Below, piece after piece: positions 7,473 to 15,740 of a DNA stretch of 19,948 nt. The stretch is from Bacteroidota bacterium (GTDB lineage: Bacteria > Bacteroidota > Bacteroidia > Bacteroidales > B39-G9), in NCBI GenBank assembly GCA_003648455.1, contig QMPG01000021.1, positions 1 through 19,948 of the forward strand, given 5' to 3'. The notes under the pieces are model-generated. The model had not been told where the DNA came from. It worked only from the letters and a program-made list of their open reading frames with translations, and did no database searches. Numbering within the stretch: position 1 is the first letter of the stretch; each line of letters starts with the position of its first letter. Both the position numbers and the translations under genes were made by a program.

Positions 7473-8759
7473 CTAATTCTTAATTCTCAATTTTTCTCCA
7501 TTAATCAAAAATAAAAATATAATAAACAGAAATGGCAAAGCCGGTGTTTTATATCTTACCAAAGCTCCCAAAACAGGCGTTGTCAGTCCTGTTAATGTAA
7601 ATAATATTAATACATATGATATGCAGAAAAACAATAATTTATTTTTAAGTTCTTTTTTATCTAGAAATATAAAGCTAAGCAAAATTAGCAAAACAATAAT
7701 CAAATTTTCGAAAGCCGCTAATAATACAATAGGTGAGTGGACTTCGAAAATGCTGGGTCGGAAAAATGAGTTAAGCAAAGCGCGTGGTGTGTTTTTAGTA
7801 ACACTAACAATATTTGGTTCCAATATTGGTATTTGAATTTTACTTCCCACATGCTGTGAGCTGTCAACCATTGATATAAAATCGTGCTGTTTATTGCTTA
7901 ATATTTGAGCAAAATCGTATTTGCTTATTAACTGTGTGTTGAATGCAATCAATAAAAAAACAAAGTGAACAACAATAAATTTTGCAATTAAATATTTGCT
8001 GTTTGTAGTTTTTATCCAAATCAGAAAAACCAGTCCGGGAATTGCAGCAATAAGAACATAAAATTTCGATATCAATAATAAAAATATTGAACCTATAAGA
8101 GCCAATAAGTATTTAATTTTAAAATTGTTATAAAGTAGTGTTGTGAATGAGTAAAGCATTAAACCAAAAGCAAAAATTAATATTCCTTCTTTTAATATAC
8201 CCGACGACCATAGCATTACCGATGGTACAAAATAAACAGCTAATATGAGCCAGATTTTTTTATTTTTGAAAATTGGATAAAAAACTTTCAGAATAGCAGT
8301 TAATCCGGTAAACGAAAGGAAACACATAAAAACCGTATGAACACTTATGTAGCCAAACGAGAAAAGTCTCACTATTGCATTAAACCTTATAACCGTTCTG
8401 TTATCGTTATATAAATCGTAGTTAAAATTTTTAATCCAGAAACAAGCAGAATCGTAATATTTCATTAAATGAGGCGCATCTGAATCAATACCGGTTACCA
8501 TTCTTAAATAATCGACAGGATTATTGTAAATAGCACTAAAAATTATGTTACCGTCGTCAAAATATTTAAATACATCGGCACTTGAACGTGTTTGGTAATA
8601 ATATTTATAAATTAATATTAGAAAAATGCCGGCGAAAATTTTTAAAATAAAAATAGCCGATAATGTTTTTTTTGAGATGCCATCAATATTAAAAAAACTA
8701 ATTTTGTAAATAAAATAAATGAAAAGTGCTGTATATAATATAGTTATAATTATTCCCAT
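7473..8759 (-). CDS. Polytopic membrane protein of unknown function
   Basis: Not recognised with certainty. The 428-residue protein is hydrophobic throughout and appears to contain about ten or more membrane helices, from residues 1-20 to the last helix near 405-421 (YKTPALPFLFIIFLFLINGE). Visible features are a loop after the second helix with RSSADVFKYFDDGN, the segment FVPSVMLWSSGILKEGILI near 175-195, and a central run of very hydrophobic helices. The general layout resembles EpsG/Wzy-like polymerases and GT-C type transferases, with an acidic loop after the first helices, but no defining motif was found. It leads a two-gene unit with the SDR. The last residues (LRIKN) and the stop codon are encoded inside an AT-rich intergenic repeat. 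Confidence 0.75.
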   Translation of the reverse strand: MGIIITILYTALFIYFIYKISFFNIDGISKKTLSAIFILKIFAGIFLILIYKYYYQTRSSADVFKYFDDGNIIFSAIYNNPVDYLRMVTGIDSDAPHLMKYYDSACFWIKNFNYDLYNDNRTVIRFNAIVRLFSFGYISVHTVFMCFLSFTGLTAILKVFYPIFKNKKIWLILAVYFVPSVMLWSSGILKEGILIFAFGLMLYSFTTLLYNNFKIKYLLALIGSIFLLLISKFYVLIAAIPGLVFLIWIKTTNSKYLIAKFIVVHFVFLLIAFNTQLISKYDFAQILSNKQHDFISMVDSSQHVGSKIQIPILEPNIVSVTKNTPRALLNSFFRPSIFEVHSPIVLLAAFENLIIVLLILLSFIFLDKKELKNKLLFFCISYVLILFTLTGLTTPVLGALVRYKTPALPFLFIIFLFLINGEKLRIKN

Positions 8760-8776
8760 GTTTTTGTTTTAAAATT

Positions 8777-8784
8777 CAAATATA
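8777..8784 (-). promoter_or_regulatory. Candidate -7 box for the membrane-protein/SDR unit
   Basis: Minus-strand TATATTTG fits TAnnTTTG and lies 18 nt before the ATG at 8759. No matching -33 element is evident. It is divergent from the menG promoter at 8836. Confidence 0.45.
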
Positions 8785-8835
8785 AGAAATTGATTAAATT
8801 ATTTAATTATGTATTTAAAAATTTAATGTAAATGT

Positions 8836-8843
8836 TATTTTTG
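8836..8843 (+). promoter_or_regulatory. Candidate -7 box for menG
   Basis: TATTTTTG matches TAnnTTTG exactly and ends 22 nt before the GTG start codon of menG. The -33 region is only weakly similar to TTTG. Confidence 0.5.
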
Positions 8844-8865
8844 TACTCTTTAATAAATTTTTAAC

Positions 8866-9597
8866 GTGATTAAGCCATATAATTCATCAGCATCAAAAAA
8901 GAAAGAGGTAGCTTTAATGTTTAACAATATTGCTAAAAGTTATGATTTTTTAAATCATTTTTTGTCATTAAATATTGATAAATATTGGCGAAGAAAAACA
9001 ATTAAACTTCTTAAGCAAAGCATAAAAAACAGTAATGGTTCTATTATTTTAGATATAGCAACCGGCACAGGCGATTTGGCTGTTGAGGCTTCAAAAATAA
9101 ACCCGAAAAAAATTATTGGCATAGATATCTCAACAAAAATGCTACAGATAGGGCAAAAAAAGATTAAAGAAAAAGAATTGACCAAAATAATTGAATTAAA
9201 ACAAGGCGATGCCGAAAACTTAAATTTTGAAGATAATTATTTTGATGCTATAACAGTTGCTTTTGGTGTTCGTAACTTTGAGAATTTAACAAAGGGATTG
9301 AGTGAAATGTATAGAGTGCTAAAACCAAAGGGCTGTGCACTTATTCTTGAATTCTCAAAACCAAAATTGTTTTTAATAAAACATATTTATAATTTTTATT
9401 TCTTAAGAATTTTACCTTTTTTTGGTAAAATGTTTTCTAAGGATAAGTTTGCTTATAATTACCTGCCTTATTCGGTTGCTAATTTCCCTGAAACAGATGT
9501 TTTTATTAAAGAATTAAATAAGCGGGGTTTTGTAAATACAAAATCATTATCTTTAACTTTCGGAATCGCAACAATATATTGGGTGTTTAAGAAATAA
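8866..9597 (+). CDS. menG: Demethylmenaquinone methyltransferase (MenG/UbiE family)
   Basis: SAM-dependent C-methyltransferase that converts demethylmenaquinone to menaquinone, the last step of the pathway. The 243-residue protein starts with GTG; the sequence VKPYNSSASKKKEVALMFN fits the family N-terminus, which supports this start. NIAKSYDFLNHFLSLNID and WRR are typical of UbiE. The SAM-binding motif ILDIATGTGDLAVEA is at about 61-75, followed by GIDIS, DAENLNF and AFGVRNFENL. Since mqnE in the window shows a menaquinone pathway, MenG is preferred over UbiE as the name. porT follows 81 nt downstream, a gene order I recall for many Bacteroidota. The divergent gene is the polytopic membrane protein. 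Confidence 0.93.
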   Translation: MIKPYNSSASKKKEVALMFNNIAKSYDFLNHFLSLNIDKYWRRKTIKLLKQSIKNSNGSIILDIATGTGDLAVEASKINPKKIIGIDISTKMLQIGQKKIKEKELTKIIELKQGDAENLNFEDNYFDAITVAFGVRNFENLTKGLSEMYRVLKPKGCALILEFSKPKLFLIKHIYNFYFLRILPFFGKMFSKDKFAYNYLPYSVANFPETDVFIKELNKRGFVNTKSLSLTFGIATIYWVFKK

Positions 9598-9607
9598 ATA
9601 TTTTTAG

Positions 9608-9615
9608 TATATTTG
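9608..9615 (+). promoter_or_regulatory. Candidate -7 box for porT
   Basis: TATATTTG, an exact TAnnTTTG, in the menG-porT spacer, 63 nt before the TTG start. No convincing -33 element; porT may also be read through from menG. Confidence 0.35.
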
Positions 9616-9678
9616 ATGAAGGTTTAAATTATAATATTTTAAGAAAAATAAAGTTATAATAAAATAAACTATAATAAT

Positions 9679-10437
9679 TTGAAACGATTAATAATTATAA
9701 TATTCTGTATTCTATCTATTAGTGCTTCGGCTCAAAGAAATAAAGTATTTAATAAGCCTAAATATGATAATTACTGGTATCATTTTGGCTTTGCTTTAGG
9801 TATTAATACAATGGACTTTACAATTCAAAAAGCAGGAAATTTTTTAAAGGATGATGCATTATATTCCATAGATTCTATAGACGCTACTGATAAGGTTTAT
9901 TCAATAAATTCAATTGAAAACATAAGGCGTCCCGGCTTTAATATTAATATTGTTTCAAATCTTAGAGTTAACGACAATTGGGATTTAAGATTTACTCCCG
10001 GACTTTGTTTCGGACAAAGAGATTTAGATTATTTGGTTGTGCTCAAGGATACAATTAAGAATGAAACTTATCCTGTTCATCATATAATGAGTTTAGAATC
10101 GACTTTTTTGCAATTTCCTGTATATTTGAAATATAGAGCAAAGCGAATAAACAACTACAGACCTTATGTTATTGGTGGCATAAATTACAGTTATGATTTG
10201 GCAATTAAAATTAAAAAAGATAAGGATAAAGAACCAAAAATAACCTTAACCCATAACGATTTTTATTTCGAAATGGGCTTTGGTGTAGATTATTATTTTT
10301 CTTATTTTAAGTTCTCTTCTGAAATTAAATTTTCGCTTGGATTAAATGATGTGTTAAAACACGATAAATCAGGTTATACTCGTTCTATCGACAAAATGAA
10401 TTCAAAGATTGTTTCTCTGATTTTTTATTTTGAGTAA
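9679..10437 (+). CDS. porT: PorT, type IX secretion / gliding outer-membrane protein
   Basis: Component of the Bacteroidota type IX secretion system, an outer-membrane beta-barrel protein (SprT in gliding species). The frame opens at TTG (9679); no ATG or GTG gives a better start, and translation from TTG yields a proper signal peptide MKRLIIIIFCILSISASAQ. The mature part has the barrel pattern of alternating aromatic and polar residues: HFGFALGINTMDFTI near the N-terminus, then LRFTPGLCFGQRDLDY, the PorT-typical stretch ESTFLQFPVYLKYRAKR with NYRPYVIGGINYSYDL, and a last strand ending SLIFYFE. The length of 252 is slightly above the usual 220-240. Position after menG/ubiE supports the call. 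It would be needed to export the T9SS-tagged protein at 2090-3958. Confidence 0.88.
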   Translation: MKRLIIIIFCILSISASAQRNKVFNKPKYDNYWYHFGFALGINTMDFTIQKAGNFLKDDALYSIDSIDATDKVYSINSIENIRRPGFNINIVSNLRVNDNWDLRFTPGLCFGQRDLDYLVVLKDTIKNETYPVHHIMSLESTFLQFPVYLKYRAKRINNYRPYVIGGINYSYDLAIKIKKDKDKEPKITLTHNDFYFEMGFGVDYYFSYFKFSSEIKFSLGLNDVLKHDKSGYTRSIDKMNSKIVSLIFYFE

Positions 10438-10493
10438 ATTTTTAGATTAACGAATCATAAATCATTAATTACCAACTTTACAAACTCTTTGAT

Positions 10494-12047
10494 ATGCAAA
10501 AAATAATAAATTTAACACTGACGCCTGAGCAAGCATCAGACGAAAAATTTTATAAATTATTAGCAGCTAAAGAGTTAAAGATTAATCAAAATAAAATTTC
10601 TTTTATAAGAGTAATTAATCGTTCAATTGATGCACGTTCAAGGGAGGTTAAAGTAAATTTAAGATTATTTATTGTTTTTAATGAACCTGCACCTAAAAAG
10701 AAGGAAATTGTCTTTACATATCAGAATGTAAAAAATAAGACCGAAGTATTAATTATTGGTTCAGGACCTGCCGGTTTGTTTGCTGCTTTGCGTTTGATTG
10801 AACTTGGCTATAAACCCATTATTATTGAAAGAGGCAAACAAGTATCCGACCGTAAAAGAGACATTGCTTCACTTTACAAAGAACAGGATGTTAATCCGAA
10901 TTCCAATTATTGTTTTGGAGAGGGTGGTGCAGGAACATTTTCCGATGGAAAACTTTTTACCCGCTCAAAAAAAAGAGGTAACACACAAAAGATTTTAGAG
11001 GTTTTAAAGTTTCATGGAGCCGACGAAAATATTTTAATCGATTCTCATCCTCATGTTGGTACAGATAAACTTCCAAGTATTGTTGAAAATATAAGAAAAA
11101 CTATAGTTGAGGCTGGAGGTGAAATTCATTTCAACTCAAGAGTAAGCGATTTTATTATTGATGATAATCAAATAAAAGGAGTAGAAATTAATAATGATTT
11201 AAAAATTACCGCCAAAGCTGTTATACTTGCTACAGGACATTCGGCAATTGATATTTATGAATTACTCAATAAAAAAAATATTCAACTTCAGGCAAAACCT
11301 TTTGCAATGGGTGTTAGGATTGAACATCCCCAAAGCTTGATTGATTCAATCCAATATCACTGCAAAGAGAGAAGCGAATATTTGCCTGCTGCAACATATA
11401 ATTTAGTTAAGCAGGTTAACAACCGCGGTGTTTATTCTTTTTGTATGTGTCCGGGGGGATTTATTGTTCCGGCTTCTACTTCACCAAATGAGATGGTTGT
11501 TAATGGAATGTCGTCCTCAGCACGAAATTCAAAGTTTGCTAATTCTGCTATGGTTGTCGAAATTCGTCTCGACGATTTGAAAGAATATGAACAATATGGA
11601 GCACTAGCAGGTTTGAAATTTCAACAACATCTCGAAAAATTAGCTTTTCTAAATGGCGGAAATAAACTTATTGCACCAGCACAACGTATGGCTGATTTTG
11701 TTAATAACCGTATTTCAAATTCATTGCCTGAGACTTCATATATTCCCGGTATTGTTTCTTCTCCATTGCATTTTTGGCTACCCGAATTTATTGGTAAAAC
11801 ATTGCAAGAAGGATTTAAGCAGTTTGGTAAACGCATGAGAAATTTTTTAACCAACGAAGCTGTTATTATAGGAGTTGAGTCAAGAACATCATCGACTGTT
11901 CGCATTTCTCGAGATAAAGAAACATTACAGCATCCACAAATAAAGGGATTGTATCCTTGCGGCGAAGGAGCAGGTTATGCCGGAGGCATTGTTTCATCTG
12001 CTGTAGATGGAGAAAAATGTGCCGAAAAAATCGCCCTTGTTTTTTAA
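10494..12047 (+). CDS. FAD-dependent dehydrogenase, COG2509 type
   Basis: Cytoplasmic flavoprotein of a widespread family with no agreed substrate. It has 517 residues. The N-terminal 80 residues form a small basic alpha/beta domain typical of this family. The FAD-binding Rossmann motif VLIIGSGPAGLFAALR is at about 85-100 with the ribose-binding acid Glu112 (IIIERG). The family motif NYCFGEGGAGTFSDGKLFTR is at about 138-157, and GLYPCGEGAGYAGGIVSSA is the C-terminal FAD contact. SRTSSTVRI is also characteristic. It follows porT by 56 nt on the same strand with no clear promoter between, so co-transcription is likely. Its stop codon is followed directly by an AT-rich repeat, and the next gene is convergent. 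The family is sure, the reaction unknown. Confidence 0.88.
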   Translation: MQKIINLTLTPEQASDEKFYKLLAAKELKINQNKISFIRVINRSIDARSREVKVNLRLFIVFNEPAPKKKEIVFTYQNVKNKTEVLIIGSGPAGLFAALRLIELGYKPIIIERGKQVSDRKRDIASLYKEQDVNPNSNYCFGEGGAGTFSDGKLFTRSKKRGNTQKILEVLKFHGADENILIDSHPHVGTDKLPSIVENIRKTIVEAGGEIHFNSRVSDFIIDDNQIKGVEINNDLKITAKAVILATGHSAIDIYELLNKKNIQLQAKPFAMGVRIEHPQSLIDSIQYHCKERSEYLPAATYNLVKQVNNRGVYSFCMCPGGFIVPASTSPNEMVVNGMSSSARNSKFANSAMVVEIRLDDLKEYEQYGALAGLKFQQHLEKLAFLNGGNKLIAPAQRMADFVNNRISNSLPETSYIPGIVSSPLHFWLPEFIGKTLQEGFKQFGKRMRNFLTNEAVIIGVESRTSSTVRISRDKETLQHPQIKGLYPCGEGAGYAGGIVSSAVDGEKCAEKIALVF

Positions 12048-12072
12048 TTATGAATTACGAATTGAGATTTTA
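12044..12072. repeat. AT-rich GAATTA-type short repeat at a gene end
   Basis: Follows the stop codon of the FAD dehydrogenase with near-repeats of GAATTA and GAATTG. Related stretches occur in the opposite orientation at 1763-1798, 2061-2098 and 7468-7494. All abut a gene 3' end or lie between genes. Confidence 0.55.
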
Positions 12073-12082
12073 GATTTAACGC

Positions 12083-12865
12083 TCAACTTTTAACTCTATG
12101 AACTCCAAACTTCCCCCTTCTAAACTCATAACAAACAATTGCAGTTGCTGTCGATACATTTAGCGATTCGGATGTTTTACAATTAGACGGGTAATTGGGA
12201 ATAAATAGTTTCTCATTAACAAAACGTTCAATATTTTTTGATATTCCCTTCGATTCATTGCCCATTATTATTAATCCCTTATCGCTTAATTTTGTTTCAT
12301 TCATGTTTTTTCCATTGAGAAATGTACCATAAATTTTAAAATCGTCGACAAAATGAGAGTTTGACAGAAATGTTTGAATATCAACATAATGAACTTTAAC
12401 TCTTGCAATTGCACCCATTGTTGCCTGAACAACTTTTGGATTGTAAACATCGGCACTGTTTTGCGAGCAAATAATATTTTTTATCCCAAACCAGTCGGCA
12501 GTTCTAATAATTGTCCCTAAATTTCCCGGATCTTGCAAATCATCCAATACAATAGATAACTCGTTTTTAATTCCATTTGTATCTAATTCATAATCAGGAA
12601 TTTTGACTATTGCTAGTGCGTTGTTGGGTGTTTTTAAAGAACTAATTTTCTTTAGTTCATTCTCAGTAATTATTTCGCTTGATAAATTATATTTACTAAT
12701 ATTTTCTTCCCAATGTTCAGTAAAAAAAATCTTTTCTATTTCCAGTTCAGAATTAATTATCTCTTTAACCATCTTGTCTCCTTCCACAATAAATAATTTG
12801 TTTATATTGCGATTTTTCTTTCTTTGTAAAGAGTTTATAAATTTTATTGTATTTTTACTTAACAT
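12083..12865 (-). CDS. TrmH/SpoU-family RNA 2'-O-methyltransferase
   Basis: SAM-dependent ribose methyltransferase with a trefoil-knot (SPOUT) fold, acting on rRNA or tRNA. The 260-residue protein has an N-terminal substrate-binding domain (about 5-90, with KLFIVEGDKMVKE) and a C-terminal catalytic domain. The latter shows all three SpoU motifs: DDLQDPGNLGTIIRTADWFG (Asn115, Arg121), IIMGNESKGIS (about 199-209) and SESLNVSTATAI (about 232-243). Which nucleotide is modified is not known. The gene is convergent with the FAD dehydrogenase (35-nt gap) and divergent from tamL. Its last residues (about GVHRVKS) are read from a dispersed repeat containing AACTCCAAACT, which also occurs twice near position 570-680. 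That suggests the 3' end was changed by repeat insertion or expansion. Confidence 0.9.
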   Translation of the reverse strand: MLSKNTIKFINSLQRKKNRNINKLFIVEGDKMVKEIINSELEIEKIFFTEHWEENISKYNLSSEIITENELKKISSLKTPNNALAIVKIPDYELDTNGIKNELSIVLDDLQDPGNLGTIIRTADWFGIKNIICSQNSADVYNPKVVQATMGAIARVKVHYVDIQTFLSNSHFVDDFKIYGTFLNGKNMNETKLSDKGLIIMGNESKGISKNIERFVNEKLFIPNYPSNCKTSESLNVSTATAIVCYEFRRGKFGVHRVKS

Positions 12866-12894
12866 CTTTTTTTATTAAAATTTAAAAATATGAG

Positions 12895-12902
12895 CAAAAG
12901 TA
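12895..12902 (-). promoter_or_regulatory. Candidate -7 box for the RNA methyltransferase
   Basis: Minus-strand TACTTTTG fits TAnnTTTG and ends 29 nt before the ATG at 12865. The -33 region is weak. Confidence 0.45.
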
Positions 12903-12946
12903 CAATTTTTTATTTTTGTAAGATAAAAAAATTAAAATCAGTTAAG

Positions 12947-12954
12947 TATCTTTG
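12947..12954 (+). promoter_or_regulatory. Candidate -7 box for tamL
   Basis: TATCTTTG fits TAnnTTTG. A second exact match, TATTTTTG, lies at 12911-12918. Either would give a leader of more than 350 nt containing the whole MITE-like element at 13003-13152. No -33 match was found, so a closer unseen promoter is possible. Confidence 0.3.
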
Positions 12955-13002
12955 TGAAAAATTAAGATTTTTATAAAATATTGTTTAACAAGATTATAAA
13001 GT

Positions 13003-13152
13003 TGAGACTACACAGAAAAGTGTTTTTCGTCATTGCGATTCTCCAGTTGGTGGAGAAGCAATCTCAACATGTTGAATTATAAAGCTATAGATTGCTTCTC
13101 CCGATGCTTCGGGACTCGTAATGACGTGTTTTTTCTGCTTTTCAGAGTGGAT
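13003..13152. repeat. MITE-like inverted-repeat element, GTCATT family, copy 2
   Basis: GGAGAAGCAATCT (13052-13064) pairs perfectly with AGATTGCTTCTCC (13089-13101). CGTCATT (13028-13034) faces AATGACG (13120-13126). TCCCGATGCTTCGGGA (13099-13114) is a GC-rich hairpin. Outer arms resembling CCACTCTGAAAAG occur at both ends but match imperfectly. Bases 13029-13065 align with the element at 1900-1936 (30 of 37). No coding capacity. Confidence 0.8.
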
Positions 13153-13316
13153 TAAAGTTATATTATTAAAGGTTATAATTTTGCATAATATATTATATCG
13201 AACTCAGGTTATTAGTTATTGATAGTACTTCAAGAATCTGAAAGACATGAAAGTGTCAAAATTGTTTTTCATTATTAATAATCTTTAACAGACACTGATT
13301 GGCAATTAATAACTAA

Positions 13317-15728
13317 ATGACGGCGAAGCCGAATGACGAGAAACAAATGACAAATCATAATAAGCACAATATAAACACACAAAGTATATATCTGAGAATA
13401 GTAATAATTTCCCTATTTTTACTAATCCCTTTCCTGTTTTCGTGTAGCTCAACAAAATATGTTCCCGAAAAGCAATTTTTATTAAATAAAGTAAAAATTA
13501 AGTGTGACAATAAAGATATTAATAAAGAAGAATTACGAACTTATTTAAAACAAAAACCAAATAGAAGACTAATAGGATTATTTAAATTTCATCTTGGAGT
13601 TTATAACTTTTCAAATGCAGGAAAAGAAACAAAATTAAAAAAATGGCTTAAAGAAGTAGTAGGAGAAGAGCCTGTTATCTTAGATGACTATCTTGTAGGA
13701 AAAACAAAAAGTCAGTTTATTCAATATTTAAAAAATAAGTCTTATTATAATGCAATAATTAAAGATTCCATATCATATAAAAAGAAAAAGGCTGTTGTGC
13801 ATTATGACATTAAAACAAACAAGCCTTATATTATAAACAAATTGAATTATAATATTAAGGATTTAGCATTAGATTCAATAATATTAAGCGATACAGCAAA
13901 CTCATTACTAAAGAAAAATGTTTTGTTCGATATTGATATTCTTCAAAATGAAAGAAGCAGATTAACTCATAAGTTAAAAGACGAAGGGTTTTTTACTTTC
14001 TCAAAGGATTATATTAATTATGTTGTCGATAGTTCATCAAAAGACAATAAACTAAATGTGCTACTTGAAGTTAATAAGAATATTAGAAAAGTTTCTGAAA
14101 ATTTTAATGTTAAAGAAAGTCACAATAAGTATAAAATACAAAATATATACATTTATTCTGATTTTGAACCGGGCAGAGCACTTAAAGAAGGTGATGATTA
14201 TTACAAAAGTTTAGATACTACATATTATAACGGATTTTATTTTATTTATCATAATAATCTTAAAATCAAACCAAGTGTCATTTTACAGTCAAACTTAATT
14301 CATAAAGGCGATTATTATAATTTAACCGATGTTGAAAAAACATACAAATATTTATTTTCATTAAATATTTTTAGAATAATCAATATTTCTTACAAAGAGA
14401 TTGGTGCAGATGAAAATAATCAGCAATTATTAAATTGTTATATTCAGTTAACACCTTACACAACACAATCATATTCAGTTGAACTTGAAGGCACAAATAC
14501 TTCAGGCAATGTTGGAGTTGCAGGTAATATTAATTATAAGCATAAAAATTTATTTAAAGGCGCTGAGATTTTCGATTTAAAATTTAAAGGAGCCTTGCAG
14601 TTTCAACAAGCTGTTGTCGAAAATCAATCCAATCAATTAATGTTTAACACTGTTGAGTTTGGTACAGAAGCAAAAATTGACATACCAAAGTTTTTTCTTC
14701 CGTTTAAGTTTGAAAGTTTTTATATGAAATATTACCCCAAAACTTTACTATCTTTATCATATAATTATCAAAAAAGACCTGATTATACTCGTTCAATTGC
14801 AAACTTTGGCTTTGGATATTATTGGAAATCATCAAAATTTATAAAGCAGGTTGTAAAGCCTGTTGATATTAATTTTGTAAAAATTCCATATATCACAACT
14901 GAGTTTGACAGCTTAATAACAGGTACTTATCTCGAAAATAGTTATAAAAACTTTTTTATACCGGAGGCAAGTTATAGTTTTGTTTATAACAACCAAAGTT
15001 TAAAAAAACATCGTGATTTTGTATTTTTTCGAACAAATTTCGAATCTTCGGGGAACTCACTTTACGGAATTTATAATCTCTTTTCAGAACCTAAAAATAA
15101 TGAAGTCAGTTATGAATTATTAGATTTGCCTTTTTCTCAATTTGTTAGAGCCGATTTTGATTTTCGATATTATAATGTTTTAAATAAAAATAGCACCTTA
15201 GTTTATCGTTCTTACCTAGGATTTGGACTTCCTTATGGAAATTCCAAAGTTTTACCTTTTGTTAAACAGTTTTATTCTGGAGGAGCAAATGGCATTAGAG
15301 CATGGCAGGTGCGTTCGCTCGGTCCGGGTAGTTATGAAGTGCCACCTATTGTTATTGGTGGGGATACAATTAAAGCTTATCCCAATCAATCGGCTGACTT
15401 TAAGTTAGAAGCAAATTTTGAATACCGCTTCGATTTATTTTGGATATTACAAGGTGCTTTTTTTGTCGATGCCGGTAACATTTGGGCTGTCAACCAAAAT
15501 GATAAACGCGAAGGAGCCTTGTTTAAATTCAATAAATTTTATAAAGACATAGCAATAGGAACAGGTTTGGGTTTAAGATTTGATTTCTCATTTTTCCTCT
15601 TACGCTTCGACCTTGGTGTTAAAGCTCGCGACCCAATCGAACCTCTCAATAATGGATGGATACTTGGTCATCGAAAAATAAAATACGACGACTGGACTTT
15701 TAACATTGCTATTGGATATCCTTTTTGA
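13317..15728 (+). CDS. tamL: TamL-type BamA/TamA-family outer-membrane lipoprotein
   Basis: Omp85-superfamily protein of the outer membrane that helps insert or export envelope proteins. It is 803 residues from the first ATG. The N-terminal hydrophobic stretch ends in a lipobox, FLLIPFLFSC with Cys43 as the lipidated residue, which is the hallmark of TamL as opposed to plain TamA. POTRA-like repeats fill about 48-430 (YVPEKQFLLNKVKIKCD starts the first). The 16-strand-type barrel follows, with the conserved loop motif GGANGIRAWQVRSLGPG at about 655-671 and a C-terminal strand ending NIAIGYPF. The first ten codons are unusually GC-rich and look like part of a dispersed repeat (AATGACGGCGAAGCCGAATGAC), so the second ATG at 13347 may be the real start. 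In many Bacteroidota tamB follows; here a repeat-rich gap follows instead. Good confidence for family, moderate for the exact start. Confidence 0.88.
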   Translation: MTAKPNDEKQMTNHNKHNINTQSIYLRIVIISLFLLIPFLFSCSSTKYVPEKQFLLNKVKIKCDNKDINKEELRTYLKQKPNRRLIGLFKFHLGVYNFSNAGKETKLKKWLKEVVGEEPVILDDYLVGKTKSQFIQYLKNKSYYNAIIKDSISYKKKKAVVHYDIKTNKPYIINKLNYNIKDLALDSIILSDTANSLLKKNVLFDIDILQNERSRLTHKLKDEGFFTFSKDYINYVVDSSSKDNKLNVLLEVNKNIRKVSENFNVKESHNKYKIQNIYIYSDFEPGRALKEGDDYYKSLDTTYYNGFYFIYHNNLKIKPSVILQSNLIHKGDYYNLTDVEKTYKYLFSLNIFRIINISYKEIGADENNQQLLNCYIQLTPYTTQSYSVELEGTNTSGNVGVAGNINYKHKNLFKGAEIFDLKFKGALQFQQAVVENQSNQLMFNTVEFGTEAKIDIPKFFLPFKFESFYMKYYPKTLLSLSYNYQKRPDYTRSIANFGFGYYWKSSKFIKQVVKPVDINFVKIPYITTEFDSLITGTYLENSYKNFFIPEASYSFVYNNQSLKKHRDFVFFRTNFESSGNSLYGIYNLFSEPKNNEVSYELLDLPFSQFVRADFDFRYYNVLNKNSTLVYRSYLGFGLPYGNSKVLPFVKQFYSGGANGIRAWQVRSLGPGSYEVPPIVIGGDTIKAYPNQSADFKLEANFEYRFDLFWILQGAFFVDAGNIWAVNQNDKREGALFKFNKFYKDIAIGTGLGLRFDFSFFLLRFDLGVKARDPIEPLNNGWILGHRKIKYDDWTFNIAIGYPF

Positions 15729-15740
15729 TTTTTTTGCATT

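Larger units (their letters stand above)
12866..13316. other. 451-bp divergent spacer between the methyltransferase and tamL
   Basis: No gene was found. It holds candidate -7 boxes for both flanking genes (12895-12902 minus, 12947-12954 plus), a MITE-like element (13003-13152), and about 160 bp of AT-rich sequence including a short hairpin GACATGAAAGTGTC (about 13246-13259). Confidence 0.6.
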
